64,000 nt of DNA, from positions 1-64,000 of the forward strand of contig NZ_CP011567.1 of the NCBI RefSeq assembly GCF_001655615.1. The letters run 5' to 3'. This DNA comes from Pseudomonas sp. GR 6-02. GTDB lineage: Bacteria; Pseudomonadota; Gammaproteobacteria; Pseudomonadales; Pseudomonadaceae. The position numbers were made by a program, and so were the translations under genes. The notes under the pieces are model-generated. The model was not told where the DNA came from and did not search any database. It saw only the letters and a program-made list of their open reading frames with translations. This document shows positions 20,193-30,513 of this stretch, piece after piece. Within the stretch, counting starts at the first letter, position 1; every line of letters starts with the position of its first letter.

Positions 20193-21566
20193 TCAGAAGA
20201 AGCTCAACCCCACATGGAACAGCTTCTCCACATCCCGAATATGCTTCTTATCCACAAGGAACAGAATCACATGGTCGCCGGTTTCGATCACGGTGTCGTC
20301 GTGGGCGATGATCACTTCTTCATCGCGGATGATCGCGCCGATGGTGGTGCCCGGTGGCAGGCCGATGTTTTCGATGGCCTTGCCGATCACCTTGCTCGAC
20401 TTCGCATCGCCGTGGGCAATCGCCTCGATGGCTTCCGCCGCGCCCCTGCGCAGTGAGTGCACGCTGACAATGTCCCCGCGCCGGACGTGGGCCAGCAAGG
20501 TGCCGATGGTCGCCAGTTGCGGACTGATGGCGATGTCGATGTCGCCGCCCTGGATCAGGTCGACGTAGGCCGGGTTGTTGATGATCGTCATCACCTTCTT
20601 CGCGCCCAGGCGCTTGGCCAGCAGCGAAGACATGATATTGGCTTCATCATCGTTGGTCAGGGCCAGGAAAATATCGGCGTCGGCGATGTTCTCTTCCAGC
20701 AACAGATCCCGGTCTGAAGCACTGCCCTGCAACACCACGGTGCTGTCGAGGTTGTCCGAGAGGTAGCGGCAGCGGGCCGGGTTCATCTCGATGATCTTCA
20801 CCTGGTAACGGCTTTCGATGGCCTCGGCCAGGCGTTCACCGATCTGCCCGCCACCGGCGATGACGATGCGTTTGTAGCTTTCATCGAGGCGGCGCATTTC
20901 GCTCATCACTGCGCGAATGTTCGCTTTGGCGGCGATGAAAAACACTTCGTCGTCAGCCTCGATCACCGTATCGCCTTGGGGCAGGATCGGCCGGTCACGA
21001 CGGAAAATCGCCGCGACGCGGGTTTCGACATTCGGCATGTGTTCGCGTAACTGGCGCAATTGCTGGCCCACCAGCGGCCCGCCGTAGTACGCCTTGACCG
21101 CTACCAGCTGCGCTTTGCCTTCGGCGAAGTCGATCACCTGCAATGCGCCCGGATGCTGGATCAGGCGCTTGATGTAATTGGTGACTACTTGCTCCGGACT
21201 GATCAGCACGTCGACCGGAATCGCTTCGTTGTCGAACAGTTCGGCACGGGTCAGGTACGCGGCTTCGCGGACCCGGGCGATCTTGGTGGGGGTGTGGAAC
21301 AGGGTGTGGGCGACCTGACAGGCGACCATGTTGGTTTCGTCACTGTTGGTCACGGCCACCAGCATGTCAGCGTCGTCGGCACCAGCCTGCCGCAGTACGG
21401 TTGGCAGCGAGCCGCGACCCTGCACGGTGCGGATGTCCAGCCGATCGCCGAGGTCGCGCAGGCGTTCGCCATCGGTGTCGACCACGGTGATGTCGTTGGC
21501 CTCGCTGGCCAAGTGTTCTGCCAGCGAACCGCCGACCTGCCCTGCGCCGAGGATGATGATCTTCAT
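20193..21566 (-). CDS. trkA: Trk potassium uptake regulator TrkA
   Basis: TrkA is the cytoplasmic NAD(H)-binding subunit that gates the TrkH/TrkG K+ channel. The 457-residue protein contains two RCK units, each with a Rossmann nucleotide-binding motif ([13 protein letters not shown] at the N terminus and [13 protein letters not shown] near residue 238) followed by a C-terminal ligand subdomain. Full length matches the family. It lies just downstream of rsmB on the same strand, about 22 bp after its stop, giving the conserved def-fmt-rsmB-trkA order. Confidence 0.98.
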   Translation of the reverse strand: MKIIILGAGQVGGSLAEHLASEANDITVVDTDGERLRDLGDRLDIRTVQGRGSLPTVLRQAGADDADMLVAVTNSDETNMVACQVAHTLFHTPTKIARVREAAYLTRAELFDNEAIPVDVLISPEQVVTNYIKRLIQHPGALQVIDFAEGKAQLVAVKAYYGGPLVGQQLRQLREHMPNVETRVAAIFRRDRPILPQGDTVIEADDEVFFIAAKANIRAVMSEMRRLDESYKRIVIAGGGQIGERLAEAIESRYQVKIIEMNPARCRYLSDNLDSTVVLQGSASDRDLLLEENIADADIFLALTNDDEANIMSSLLAKRLGAKKVMTIINNPAYVDLIQGGDIDIAISPQLATIGTLLAHVRRGDIVSVHSLRRGAAEAIEAIAHGDAKSSKVIGKAIENIGLPPGTTIGAIIRDEEVIIAHDDTVIETGDHVILFLVDKKHIRDVEKLFHVGLSFF

Positions 21567-21588
21567 CCAGTCACTCCCTTAAACCCGG

Positions 21589-22899
21589 TTAACCGCGCGC
21601 GGCGGCAATCTTGATCAGCTTGGCGTAGTAGAACCCGTCGTGGCCGCCTTCCTGGGCCAGCAACTGGCGACCATGGGGCTGCTTGATGCCGGCGGCCGTG
21701 GCGAGGTCCAGTTCACGGGCGCCTGGCGTGCGGGCGAGGAACGCTTCGATGACTTCGGTGTTTTCGGTCGGCAGCGTGGAGCAGGTGGCGTAAAGCAGAA
21801 TGCCGCCCACCTCCAGAGTTATCCACATGGCGTCGAGCAGTTCGCCCTGAAGCACCGCCAGTGCGGCGATGTCGTCGGGTTGGCGGGTCAGTTTGATATC
21901 CGGGTGACGGCGGATCACCCCGGTGGCCGAGCATGGCGCGTCGAGCAGAATGCGCTGGAACGGTTTGCCGTCCCACCAGGTGGCGGTGTCGCGACCGTCG
22001 GCGGCAATCAATTCTGCGCTCAGGCCCAGGCGTGCGAGGTTTTCCCGCACCCGCACCAGACGCTTGGCTTCCAGATCCACAGCCACCACGCCGGCCAGTT
22101 TGGGCTCGGCCTCAAGGATGTGGCAGGTCTTGCCGCCCGGTGCGCAGCAGGCGTCCAGCACCCGCTGGCCCGGCGCGAGGTCCAGCAGATCGGCGGCCAG
22201 TTGTGCGGCTTCGTCCTGCACGCTGATCCAGCCTTCGGCGAAACCCGGCAGGCTGCGCACGTCGGCAGCAGCATCGAGAATGATGCCGTCGCGACTATAA
22301 ATGCAGGGCTTGGCGGCCACGCCAGCGTCACTCAGCAAGCCAAGGTAAGCGTCGCGAGTGTGATGACGACGGTTGACCCGCAGAATCATCGGCGGGTGTG
22401 CGTTGTTCGCTGCGCAAATGGCTTCCCATTGTTCAGGCCAGAAGGCCTTGAGGGATTTTTGCAGCCAGCGCGGGTGGGCGGTGCGCACCACCGGGTCGCG
22501 TTCCAGCTCGGCCAGCAGCGCTTCGTTTTCCCGTTGGGCGCGGCGCAGTACGGCGTTGAGCAAGGCTTTGGCCCACGGCTTTTTCAGTTTATCGGCGCAA
22601 CCGACGGTTTCGCCGATGGCGGCGTGAGCCGGGACGCGGGTATAGAGCAGTTGATAAAGCCCCACCAGCAACAGCGCCTCGACATCGGCATCAGCCGCCT
22701 TGAACGGCTTTTGCAGCAGCTTGGCCGCCAACGCCGACAAACGCGGCTGCCAGCGAGCCGTGCCGAACGCCAGGTCCTGGGTGAAGCCGCGATCGCGGTC
22801 TTCGACCTTGTCCATTTGTGTCGGCAGAGAACTGTTGAGTGAGGCTTTTCCGTTAAGGACTGCAGCAAGTGCCTTGGCGGCGGCCAGACGTGGGTTCAT
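21589..22899 (-). CDS. rsmB: 16S rRNA (cytosine-967-C5)-methyltransferase RsmB
   Basis: RsmB methylates C967 of 16S rRNA using S-adenosylmethionine. The 436-residue protein has an N-terminal NusB-like RNA-binding domain (about 1-140) and a C-terminal methyltransferase domain with the SAM-binding segment [10 protein letters not shown]. It also has both catalytic cysteine motifs, DAPCSATG and [14 protein letters not shown]. Its ATG overlaps the fmt stop by 4 bases, so the genes are translationally coupled. Confidence 0.97.
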   Translation of the reverse strand: MNPRLAAAKALAAVLNGKASLNSSLPTQMDKVEDRDRGFTQDLAFGTARWQPRLSALAAKLLQKPFKAADADVEALLLVGLYQLLYTRVPAHAAIGETVGCADKLKKPWAKALLNAVLRRAQRENEALLAELERDPVVRTAHPRWLQKSLKAFWPEQWEAICAANNAHPPMILRVNRRHHTRDAYLGLLSDAGVAAKPCIYSRDGIILDAAADVRSLPGFAEGWISVQDEAAQLAADLLDLAPGQRVLDACCAPGGKTCHILEAEPKLAGVVAVDLEAKRLVRVRENLARLGLSAELIAADGRDTATWWDGKPFQRILLDAPCSATGVIRRHPDIKLTRQPDDIAALAVLQGELLDAMWITLEVGGILLYATCSTLPTENTEVIEAFLARTPGARELDLATAAGIKQPHGRQLLAQEGGHDGFYYAKLIKIAAARG

Positions 22900-23855
22900 T
22901 GAGCGTCTGCCGTTTGACCGAGGACGGTGCCGACGGCAAATTTCTCACGACGGCTGTTGAACAAGTCGCTGAAGTTCAGTGCCTTGCCGCCGGGTAATTG
23001 CAGACGGGTCAGGCACAGCGCCTGTTCACCGCAGGCGACGATCAAGCCGTCCTTGCTGGCGCTGAGGATTTTCCCCGGTGCGCCCTGCCCTTCGGCCAGG
23101 CTTGCGGCCAACACTTTCAGCGCTTCGCCGTTCAGCGTGCTGTGGCAGATCGGCCATGGATTGAAGGCGCGAACCAGACGCTCCAGCTCAACCGCCGGGC
23201 GGTTCCAGTCGATGCGCGCTTCGTCCTTGTTCAATTTGTGTGCGTAGGTGGCGAGGCTGTCGTCCTGCACTTCGCCTTCCAGTGTGCCCGCAGCCAGGCC
23301 GGCAATCGCCTGGATCACGGCCGGTGGGCCCATTTCTGCGAGGCGATCGTGGAGGCTGCCGCCGGTGTCTTCGGCGCTGATCGGCGTGGTGACCTTGAGC
23401 AGCATCGGTCCGGTATCGAGGCCGGCTTCCATGCGCATCACGGTCACGCCGCTTTCGCTGTCGCCCGCTTCAACGGCACGCTGGATCGGCGCCGCACCGC
23501 GCCAGCGTGGCAGCAAGGAGGCGTGGCTGTTGATGCAACCCAGGCGTGGGATATCCAGCACCACTTGCGGCAGGATCAGGCCGTAGGCGACCACCACCAT
23601 CAAATCCGGTTTCAGCGCGGCCAGTTCCGCCTGAGCGTCTTCGTTGCGCAGGGTTGGCGGTTGCAACACCGGGATGTTGTGCTCCAGAGCCAATTGCTTG
23701 ACCGGGCTTGGCATCAGCTTCTGTCCACGGCCCGCCGGACGGTCCGGTTGGGTGTAGACCGCAACGATCTCGTAAGGACTGCCCAGCAGGGCCTTGAGGT
23801 GTTCGGCGGCGAATTCCGGGGTGCCGGCAAAGACAATGCGCAGTGGCTCAGTCAT
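22896..23855 (-). CDS. fmt: Methionyl-tRNA formyltransferase
   Basis: Fmt formylates initiator Met-tRNA with 10-formyltetrahydrofolate. The 319-residue enzyme begins [17 protein letters not shown] and has the catalytic region [20 protein letters not shown] with GLDTGPML downstream, supplying the conserved Asn, His and Asp. The C-terminal domain binds tRNA. The open frame continues 59 codons upstream through the def spacer, but the chosen ATG matches the family. It follows def, although a terminator-like hairpin lies between them. Confidence 0.97.
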   Translation of the reverse strand: MTEPLRIVFAGTPEFAAEHLKALLGSPYEIVAVYTQPDRPAGRGQKLMPSPVKQLALEHNIPVLQPPTLRNEDAQAELAALKPDLMVVVAYGLILPQVVLDIPRLGCINSHASLLPRWRGAAPIQRAVEAGDSESGVTVMRMEAGLDTGPMLLKVTTPISAEDTGGSLHDRLAEMGPPAVIQAIAGLAAGTLEGEVQDDSLATYAHKLNKDEARIDWNRPAVELERLVRAFNPWPICHSTLNGEALKVLAASLAEGQGAPGKILSASKDGLIVACGEQALCLTRLQLPGGKALNFSDLFNSRREKFAVGTVLGQTADAQ

Positions 23856-23886
23856 GGAAGCTCTCAATTGCAAAGCATCTTGAAAA

Positions 23887-23914
23887 GAAAAAGGCTTGCC
23901 GCGGCAAGCCTTTG
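23887..23914 (-). terminator. Terminator-like hairpin between def and fmt
   Basis: A near-perfect palindrome built on AAGGCTTGCCGCGGCAAGCCTT is followed on the minus strand by a T-rich run. It lies between the def stop and the fmt start, about 30 bases before the fmt ATG. It could partly terminate def transcripts or attenuate fmt expression. Confidence 0.75.
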
Positions 23915-23925
23915 AAAGAAGGGCA

Positions 23926-24432
23926 TCAAGCGTTCTGGCGGTGGAGCTTTTCCAGTTTCTTCTTGATCCGGTCGCGTTTGAGCGTGGACAGGTAATCGAC
24001 GAACAACTTGCCGTTGAGGTGGTCGCATTCATGCTGGATGCACACGGCGAGCAAGCCTTCGGCGATCAGTTCGTAAGGCTGGCCGTCGCGGTCCAGGGCC
24101 TTGATCTTGACCTTTTGCGGGCGATCGACGTTTTCGTAGAAGCCCGGCACCGAGAGGCAGCCTTCCTGGTACTGACCCATCTCGTCGGTCAGGGTTTCGA
24201 ACTCGGGGTTGATGAACACCCGCGGTTCGCTGCGGTCTTCGGAGAGGTCCATCACGACGATACGTTTGTGCACGTTGACCTGGGTAGCGGCGAGGCCGAT
24301 GCCTGGCGCTTCATACATTGTTTCAAACATGTCATCGACCAACTGACGCACTTCGTCGTCCACTACGGCCACTGGTTTGGCGATAGTGCGCAGGCGCGAA
24401 TCGGGGAATTCGAGGATGTCTAAAATGGCCAT
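23926..24432 (-). CDS. def: Peptide deformylase
   Basis: Def removes the N-formyl group from nascent proteins, using an iron or similar metal. The 168-residue protein contains all three family motifs: [16 protein letters not shown] and QHECDHLNG, which supply the metal-binding Cys and two His and the catalytic Glu. The start [11 protein letters not shown] is at the family N terminus; 40 upstream codons are open but unsupported. It is divergent from the LysM gene at 24602, with about 170 bp between starts for the two promoters. Confidence 0.98.
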   Translation of the reverse strand: MAILDILEFPDSRLRTIAKPVAVVDDEVRQLVDDMFETMYEAPGIGLAATQVNVHKRIVVMDLSEDRSEPRVFINPEFETLTDEMGQYQEGCLSVPGFYENVDRPQKVKIKALDRDGQPYELIAEGLLAVCIQHECDHLNGKLFVDYLSTLKRDRIKKKLEKLHRQNA

Positions 24433-24601
24433 AAGCTTAATTGCTGCACGTGTGAGGTAAAGTCGGGTCGATGGCCTGGCGAGTCCGAAGATGCAGGCTA
24501 CCGTTGTGAACGTAGCTTCCGGCTTTTCAATAATGAGCCGGAGGCGAGCCACGAGGGCTCTGGCGTTTCACGCGAACGTACATAATAAAGGGATTCACCG
24601 C

Positions 24602-25627
24602 ATGAGGAAATCACTACTCGCCTTGCTCCTTCTGGCCTCGGCCGGTTTTGCGCATGGGCAAGTGCAACTCAGGGAAGGTTTTCCACAGCAATACACCGTG
24701 GTGGCAGGGGACACACTCTGGGACATTTCCGGCAAATACCTGCGTGAGCCGTGGCAGTGGCCGCAGCTTTGGCAAGCCAATCCACAGATTGAAAACCCCA
24801 ATCTCATCTATCCCGGCGATACGCTGTCGCTGGTCTACGTCAACGGTCAGCCACGCCTGACCCTCAACCGCGGCGCTTCCCGGGGCACCATCAAGCTGTC
24901 GCCACGAGTCCGCAGTTCGCCGGTGGCCGACGCCATCCCGAGCATTCCGCTGAAGTCGATCAACAATTTTCTGTTGAGCAATCGCATCGTCGACAAGGTC
25001 GAGGATTTCGACAAGGCGCCCTACATCGTTGCCGGAGATGCCGAACGGGTACTCAGCGGCACCGGCGATCGAATCTTCGCGCGTGGCCATTTCGATCCGG
25101 CACAACCGGTCTACGGCATCTTTCGTCAGGGCAAGGTCTACACCGATCCACAGAGCAAGGAGTTCCTGGGGATCAACGCCGACGACATCGGTGGCGGCGA
25201 GATCATTGCCACTGAAGGTGACGTCGCCACCCTGGCCCTGCAACGCACCACTCAGGAGGTGCGACTCGGCGACCGGTTGTTCAGCGGCGAAGAGCGCTCG
25301 ATCAATTCGACTTTCATGCCCAGTGCGCCAAGCACCGACATCAATGGCCTGATCATCGATGTGCCGCGTGGGGTCACCCAGATTGGCGCGCTGGATGTCG
25401 TCACGCTGAACAAGGGGCAGCGCGATGGCCTGGCCGAGGGCAATGTGCTGGTGGTGATGAAAACCGGCGAAACCGTGCGCGACCGGATCACCGGTCAGCC
25501 CTTGAAAATCCCCGACGAACGGGCCGGCCTGCTGATGGTATTCCGCACCTACGACAAGCTCAGCTACGGGCTGGTGCTCAACGCATCGCGCTCCTTGGCG
25601 GTGATGGACAAGGTGCGAAATCCTTAA
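24602..25627 (+). CDS. Exported LysM-domain protein
   Basis: This 341-residue protein has a signal peptide (about 1-20, ending HGQ) and one LysM module (about 30-80, from YTVVAGDTLWDISGKYL to IYPGDTLSLVYVNG). LysM domains bind the glycan part of peptidoglycan, so it is probably a periplasmic cell-wall-associated protein. The remaining 260 residues carry no enzyme motif I recognise. It is conserved at this position (between def and dprA) in Pseudomonas. The ATG has AAGGG upstream, and dprA follows about 80 bp later. Confidence 0.92.
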   Translation: MRKSLLALLLLASAGFAHGQVQLREGFPQQYTVVAGDTLWDISGKYLREPWQWPQLWQANPQIENPNLIYPGDTLSLVYVNGQPRLTLNRGASRGTIKLSPRVRSSPVADAIPSIPLKSINNFLLSNRIVDKVEDFDKAPYIVAGDAERVLSGTGDRIFARGHFDPAQPVYGIFRQGKVYTDPQSKEFLGINADDIGGGEIIATEGDVATLALQRTTQEVRLGDRLFSGEERSINSTFMPSAPSTDINGLIIDVPRGVTQIGALDVVTLNKGQRDGLAEGNVLVVMKTGETVRDRITGQPLKIPDERAGLLMVFRTYDKLSYGLVLNASRSLAVMDKVRNP

Positions 25628-25707
25628 GCCTGCTCACAAGTTACCAACAGAGTTATCCACAGCTTATTCCCGATTCGACGGGACCTTATAACGATCAAGG
25701 ATGATCC

Positions 25708-26814
25708 ATGTCGCTGTCTGCCTGTACGTCCGTTTCCCCTGCGGAACTGGAAGCCCGTTTACGCCTGCACCTTTTGCCTGAACTCGGTCCGGCACGTTTC
25801 AAGAAGTTGCTGGAGGCTTTCGGTTCTGCCTCCAATGCCATCAGCGCACCCGCCAGTGCCTGGCGCGCGTTGGGCCTGCCCCTCGCTTGCGCGGAGGCCC
25901 GGCGCTGCAGTGAAATTCGTGATGGCGCCAGCCACGCATTGGCCTGGCTAGAGCGTCCGGGCCAGCATTTACTGATGTGGGACCAACCTGACTACCCCGC
26001 GCTGCTGGCGCAAATCAGTGATGCGCCGCCGCTATTATTCGTCGCGGGCGATCCGGGCATTCTGGAAAAACCGCAGTTGGCGATGGTCGGCAGCCGTCGC
26101 GCATCGCGACCGGGCATGGATACCGCCAGTGCGTTTTCCCGCAGTCTGGCCGGCGCCGGTTTTGTCATCACCAGCGGTCTGGCCCTGGGCATCGATGCCG
26201 CCGCGCATCAGGCGGCTCTGGACGTTGGCGGGCAAACGGTAGGGGTGCTTGGCACGGGACTTGAAAATTTTTATCCACAGCGCAATCGACGACTGGCGGA
26301 CGCCATGATCGCCTCGGGAAGCGCCGTACTTTCGGAGTTCCCGCTGGACGCCGGCCCTTCCCCGAGCAACTTCCCCCGGCGCAATCGGATCATCAGCGGT
26401 TTGTCCCTTGGTGTGTTGGTGGTCGAGGCAAGTATTGCCAGCGGTTCATTGATTACCGCGAGGCTGGCGGCGGAACAGGGGCGTGAGGTGTATGCGATTC
26501 CAGGTTCGATTCACCACCCTGGCGCAAAGGGTTGCCATCAGTTGATCCGCGACGGTGCGGTGCTGGTGGAAACCATCGAACACATCCTTGAGGCCTTGCG
26601 CGGCTGGCAACGGCTGCCGTTATCCACAGAAACGCCGCAAACGACGGTAACTCATCCACTGCTCATGTTGCTCCACGCGGCGCCTCATACCAGCGAAGCC
26701 CTGGCGGTCACCAGCGGCTGGGCCTTGTCGAAAGTGCTGGCAGCGCTGACGGAGCTGGAGATGGATGGCCGGGCGGTCTGTGAGAGCGGTCGATGGTTTG
26801 CGCGGGTAAACTAG
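25708..26814 (+). CDS. dprA: DNA-processing protein DprA (Smf)
   Basis: DprA binds incoming single-stranded DNA and loads RecA during natural transformation. The 368-residue protein has the Rossmann-like core: GSRRAS, SGLALGIDAAAH, GTGLENFYPQRN, SEFPLDAGP and FPRRNRIISGLS. A C-terminal winged-helix-like domain follows (about 305-365). The ATG is preceded by AAGGATG. Two exact DnaA boxes lie inside the gene (26271 and 26620) and one immediately upstream (25653). Whether the host is naturally competent is not shown here. Confidence 0.96.
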   Translation: MSLSACTSVSPAELEARLRLHLLPELGPARFKKLLEAFGSASNAISAPASAWRALGLPLACAEARRCSEIRDGASHALAWLERPGQHLLMWDQPDYPALLAQISDAPPLLFVAGDPGILEKPQLAMVGSRRASRPGMDTASAFSRSLAGAGFVITSGLALGIDAAAHQAALDVGGQTVGVLGTGLENFYPQRNRRLADAMIASGSAVLSEFPLDAGPSPSNFPRRNRIISGLSLGVLVVEASIASGSLITARLAAEQGREVYAIPGSIHHPGAKGCHQLIRDGAVLVETIEHILEALRGWQRLPLSTETPQTTVTHPLLMLLHAAPHTSEALAVTSGWALSKVLAALTELEMDGRAVCESGRWFARVN

Positions 26815-26869
26815 GTTTTATAAGGAAGATCGGTAAACTGCGCAGAGCCTTATTCCGGAGAGTTTTTTC

Positions 26870-27427
26870 ATGGTTAACAGTTGGCGTGTGCAACAAGCCG
26901 CACGAGAAATTCGCGCCGGGGCGGTCATTGCCTACCCAACGGAAGCCGTCTGGGGACTGGGTTGCGACCCGTGGAACGAAGAGGCGGTGGATCGTCTGCT
27001 GATGATCAAGGGCCGATCTGTGGATAAGGGCCTGATTCTGGTGGCCGACAATATTCGTCAGTTCGACTTCCTGTTCGAAGACTTCCCGGAGTTGTGGATG
27101 GACCGCATGGCCAGCACCTGGCCGGGCCCCAACACCTGGTTGGTGCCGCATCAGAATCTGTTGCCCCAGTGGATTACCGGTGTGCATGAAACGGTGGCGT
27201 TGCGGGTCAGCGACCACCCTCTGGTGCGGGACTTGTGTGCGGTGGTCGGCCCGCTGGTGTCGACCTCGGCGAACCCTCAGGGCCGACCGGCGGCACGGAC
27301 GCGGATTCGCGTGGAGCAGTATTTCCGGGGGCAGGTTGATTATGTACTCGGTGGCAATCTGGGCGGGCGCAAGAATCCGAGTGTGATTCGCGATCTGGCG
27401 ACGGGGCATGTGGTGCGCCCGGATTGA
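26870..27427 (+). CDS. tsaC: L-threonylcarbamoyladenylate synthase (TsaC/YrdC family)
   Basis: TsaC makes threonylcarbamoyl-AMP, the donor for the t6A modification at position 37 of ANN-decoding tRNAs. The 185-residue protein has the motifs [15 protein letters not shown] near the N terminus, the KGR block [11 protein letters not shown] and [12 protein letters not shown] near the C terminus. It lies 55 bp after dprA on the same strand, and dprA-tsaC-qor-hemF-aroE is the conserved Pseudomonas order. A DnaA box lies inside the gene at 27019. Confidence 0.95.
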   Translation: MVNSWRVQQAAREIRAGAVIAYPTEAVWGLGCDPWNEEAVDRLLMIKGRSVDKGLILVADNIRQFDFLFEDFPELWMDRMASTWPGPNTWLVPHQNLLPQWITGVHETVALRVSDHPLVRDLCAVVGPLVSTSANPQGRPAARTRIRVEQYFRGQVDYVLGGNLGGRKNPSVIRDLATGHVVRPD

Positions 27428-27442
27428 GACCGCGTCATCGTT

Positions 27443-27537
27443 CTTCGCGGGCAAGCCTCGCTCCTACAGGGGATCAATGTCGTTCCGTGATCGTGTGAAC
27501 GACACAAATCCTGTAGGAGCGAGGCTTGCCCGCGAAG
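27443..27537. repeat. REP pair (REPIN), family 1
   Basis: This has the same inverted REP cores as at 20091-20181, pointing towards each other across about 45 bp. It lies between the convergent genes tsaC and qor, where such elements can also act as transcript ends. Confidence 0.9.
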
Positions 27538-27543
27538 AGGCCC

Positions 27544-28521
27544 TCAAGGCAACAGAATCGTTGAACCAGTCGTACGGCGCGCCGACAACTCAGTCTGCGC
27601 CTTCGCTGCATCAGCCAGTGGATACCGCTGGCTGATGTCCACCTTCAGCTTGCCGCTGATGATCATCTCGAACAGTTCATCAGCCATGCGTTGCAGGTTT
27701 TCAGCATTGTTGGCGTAGGTCGCCAGCGTCGGCCGGGTCACGTACAGCGAACCCTTGGCCGCGAGAATCCCCAGATTCACCCCGTCTACTGCGCCTGAAG
27801 CATTACCAAAGCTCACCACCAACCCCCGAGGCGCAACGCTGTCGAGCGATGTCAGCCAGGTATCTTTGCCTACACCGTCGTACACCACCGGGACTTTTTT
27901 ACCGTCAGTCAGTTCCAGCACGCGTTGTGCGACGTTCTCATGGCTGTAATCGATGGTCGCCCAGGCACCATTGGCTTTCGCCAGGGCGGCTTTTTCCGCT
28001 GAACTGACCGTGCCGATCAGCTTCACCCCCAGGGCCTTGGCCCATTGGCAGGCAAGCGATCCGACGCCGCCGGCCGCGGCGTGAAACAGGATGGTTTCGC
28101 CACCCTTGAGTTCATAGGTCTGACGCAGCAAGTACTGCACGGTCAGGCCTTTGAGCATCACGCCGGCGGCTTGTTCGAAGCTGATGGCGTCCGGCAGGTG
28201 CACCAGGTTGGCTTCCGGCAAGACATGCACGTCGCTGTAGGCGCCCAACGGGCCACTGCCATAAGCCACGCGATCGCCAACCTTGAAGCGGGTGACTTCG
28301 CTACCGACTGCGTCGACCACGCCCGCGCCTTCGGCGCCCAGGCCCGATGGCAGGGCTGGCGGTGCATAAAGGCCACTGCGGTAATAGGTGTCGATAAAGT
28401 TCAGGCCAATGGCCTTGTTGGTCACGCGTACCTGTTGCGGGCCGGGCTCGGCGGGTTGGTAATCCACGTATTCGAGCACTTCGGGGCCGCCATGGACGCG
28501 GAACTGGATACGCTTTGCCAT
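27544..28521 (-). CDS. qor: NADPH:quinone oxidoreductase (zinc-free MDR family)
   Basis: Qor reduces quinones with NADPH and belongs to the medium-chain dehydrogenase/reductase family. The 325-residue protein has the GroES-like N-terminal half and a Rossmann half containing HAAAGGVGSLACQWAKALG, which binds NADPH. No catalytic zinc-binding cysteines are evident, as expected for quinone reductases. It is convergent with tsaC across a REP pair and divergent from hemF across about 180 bp. The physiological substrate is uncertain, as is usual in this family. Confidence 0.93.
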   Translation of the reverse strand: MAKRIQFRVHGGPEVLEYVDYQPAEPGPQQVRVTNKAIGLNFIDTYYRSGLYAPPALPSGLGAEGAGVVDAVGSEVTRFKVGDRVAYGSGPLGAYSDVHVLPEANLVHLPDAISFEQAAGVMLKGLTVQYLLRQTYELKGGETILFHAAAGGVGSLACQWAKALGVKLIGTVSSAEKAALAKANGAWATIDYSHENVAQRVLELTDGKKVPVVYDGVGKDTWLTSLDSVAPRGLVVSFGNASGAVDGVNLGILAAKGSLYVTRPTLATYANNAENLQRMADELFEMIISGKLKVDISQRYPLADAAKAQTELSARRTTGSTILLP

Positions 28522-28678
28522 CTGCTCTCTCCTTAGGTCTTTGGCTTCTAGAGTCGTAGCGCCAAGCGCCCTATCGAACTCCCAAGCTTGATCTTCGTCA
28601 ACTGCGGCAGGCTCGCCTGCGATGTTATGCTACGGACCCATTTGCGCCGGCCCCCCGCTCTGATGGAGCGCCGCGTAG

Positions 28679-29617
<939 letters not shown>

Positions 29618-29630
29618 ACGAGGAATTCTG

Positions 29631-30452
29631 ATGGACCGTTATGTCGTATTCGGTAACCCGATCGGCCACAGCAAGTCGCCGCTGATCCACCGTCTGTTCG
29701 CCGAGCAGACCGGGCAGAAATTGGACTACAGCACCTTGCTGGCACCTCTCGACGATTTTTCCGGCTGTGCGTTGGAGTTTTTCCGCGAAGGCCGTGGGGC
29801 GAATGTGACAGTGCCGTTCAAGGAAGACGCCTATCGCCTGGCGAACAGCTTGACCCAGCGGGCGCAACGGGCCGGCGCGGTGAATACCCTGAGCAAACTG
29901 GCTGATGGCAGTCTGCTGGGCGACAACACCGATGGTGCCGGGCTGGTGCGGGACCTGACGGTCAACGCCGGATTCAGCCTCGCGGGCAAACGCATCCTGC
30001 TGCTGGGGGCCGGTGGTGCGGTGCGCGGCGCGCTGGAGCCGCTGCTGGCGGAGCAACCGGCGTCGGTGATCATTGCCAACCGCACCGTGGAAAAAGCCGA
30101 ATTGCTGGCGCAATTGTTTGCCGATCTGGGGCCGGTGTCGGCCAGCGGTTTCGACTGGCTGCGCGAGCCGGTGGACCTGATCATCAACGCCACATCCGCC
30201 AGTTTGTCCGGCGATGTACCGCCGATTGCCGGCAGTTTGATCGAACCGGGCAAGACGGTTTGCTACGACATGATGTACGGCAAGGACCCAACCTCGTTCT
30301 GCCGTTGGGCCAGTGAACATGGGGCTGGCGTGTCGATGGATGGCTTGGGCATGTTGGCCGAGCAGGCGGCGGAAGCATTCTATCTGTGGCGCGGTGTGCG
30401 CCCGGATACGGCGCCGGTGCTGGCCGAACTTCGCCGGCAACTGGCGCTGTAG
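29631..30452 (+). CDS. aroE: Shikimate dehydrogenase (NADP)
   Basis: AroE reduces 3-dehydroshikimate to shikimate in the aromatic amino acid pathway. The 273-residue protein has the substrate-binding [10 protein letters not shown] and [11 protein letters not shown] segments, which include the catalytic Lys, and the NADP-binding loop [10 protein letters not shown] followed by NRTVEKA. It is paired with hemF. Downstream, a perfect 32-bp hairpin at 30455-30486 separates it from the convergent sulP gene. Confidence 0.98.
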   Translation: MDRYVVFGNPIGHSKSPLIHRLFAEQTGQKLDYSTLLAPLDDFSGCALEFFREGRGANVTVPFKEDAYRLANSLTQRAQRAGAVNTLSKLADGSLLGDNTDGAGLVRDLTVNAGFSLAGKRILLLGAGGAVRGALEPLLAEQPASVIIANRTVEKAELLAQLFADLGPVSASGFDWLREPVDLIINATSASLSGDVPPIAGSLIEPGKTVCYDMMYGKDPTSFCRWASEHGAGVSMDGLGMLAEQAAEAFYLWRGVRPDTAPVLAELRRQLAL

Positions 30453-30454
30453 TT

Positions 30455-30486
30455 CTGTGGCGAGGGAGCAAGCTCCCTCGCCACAG
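30455..30486. repeat. Single REP hairpin, family 2, between aroE and sulP
   Basis: A perfect palindrome with 14-bp arms (CTGTGGCGAGGGAG, loop CAAG, complement) lies between convergent genes. It shares its core with the longer REP pairs at 32145 and 43024. It has no clear T-run on either strand, but could still block read-through between the two genes. Confidence 0.8.
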
Positions 30487-30513
30487 GTTATCTGTTTGTC
30501 AAAACAGTGGCGT

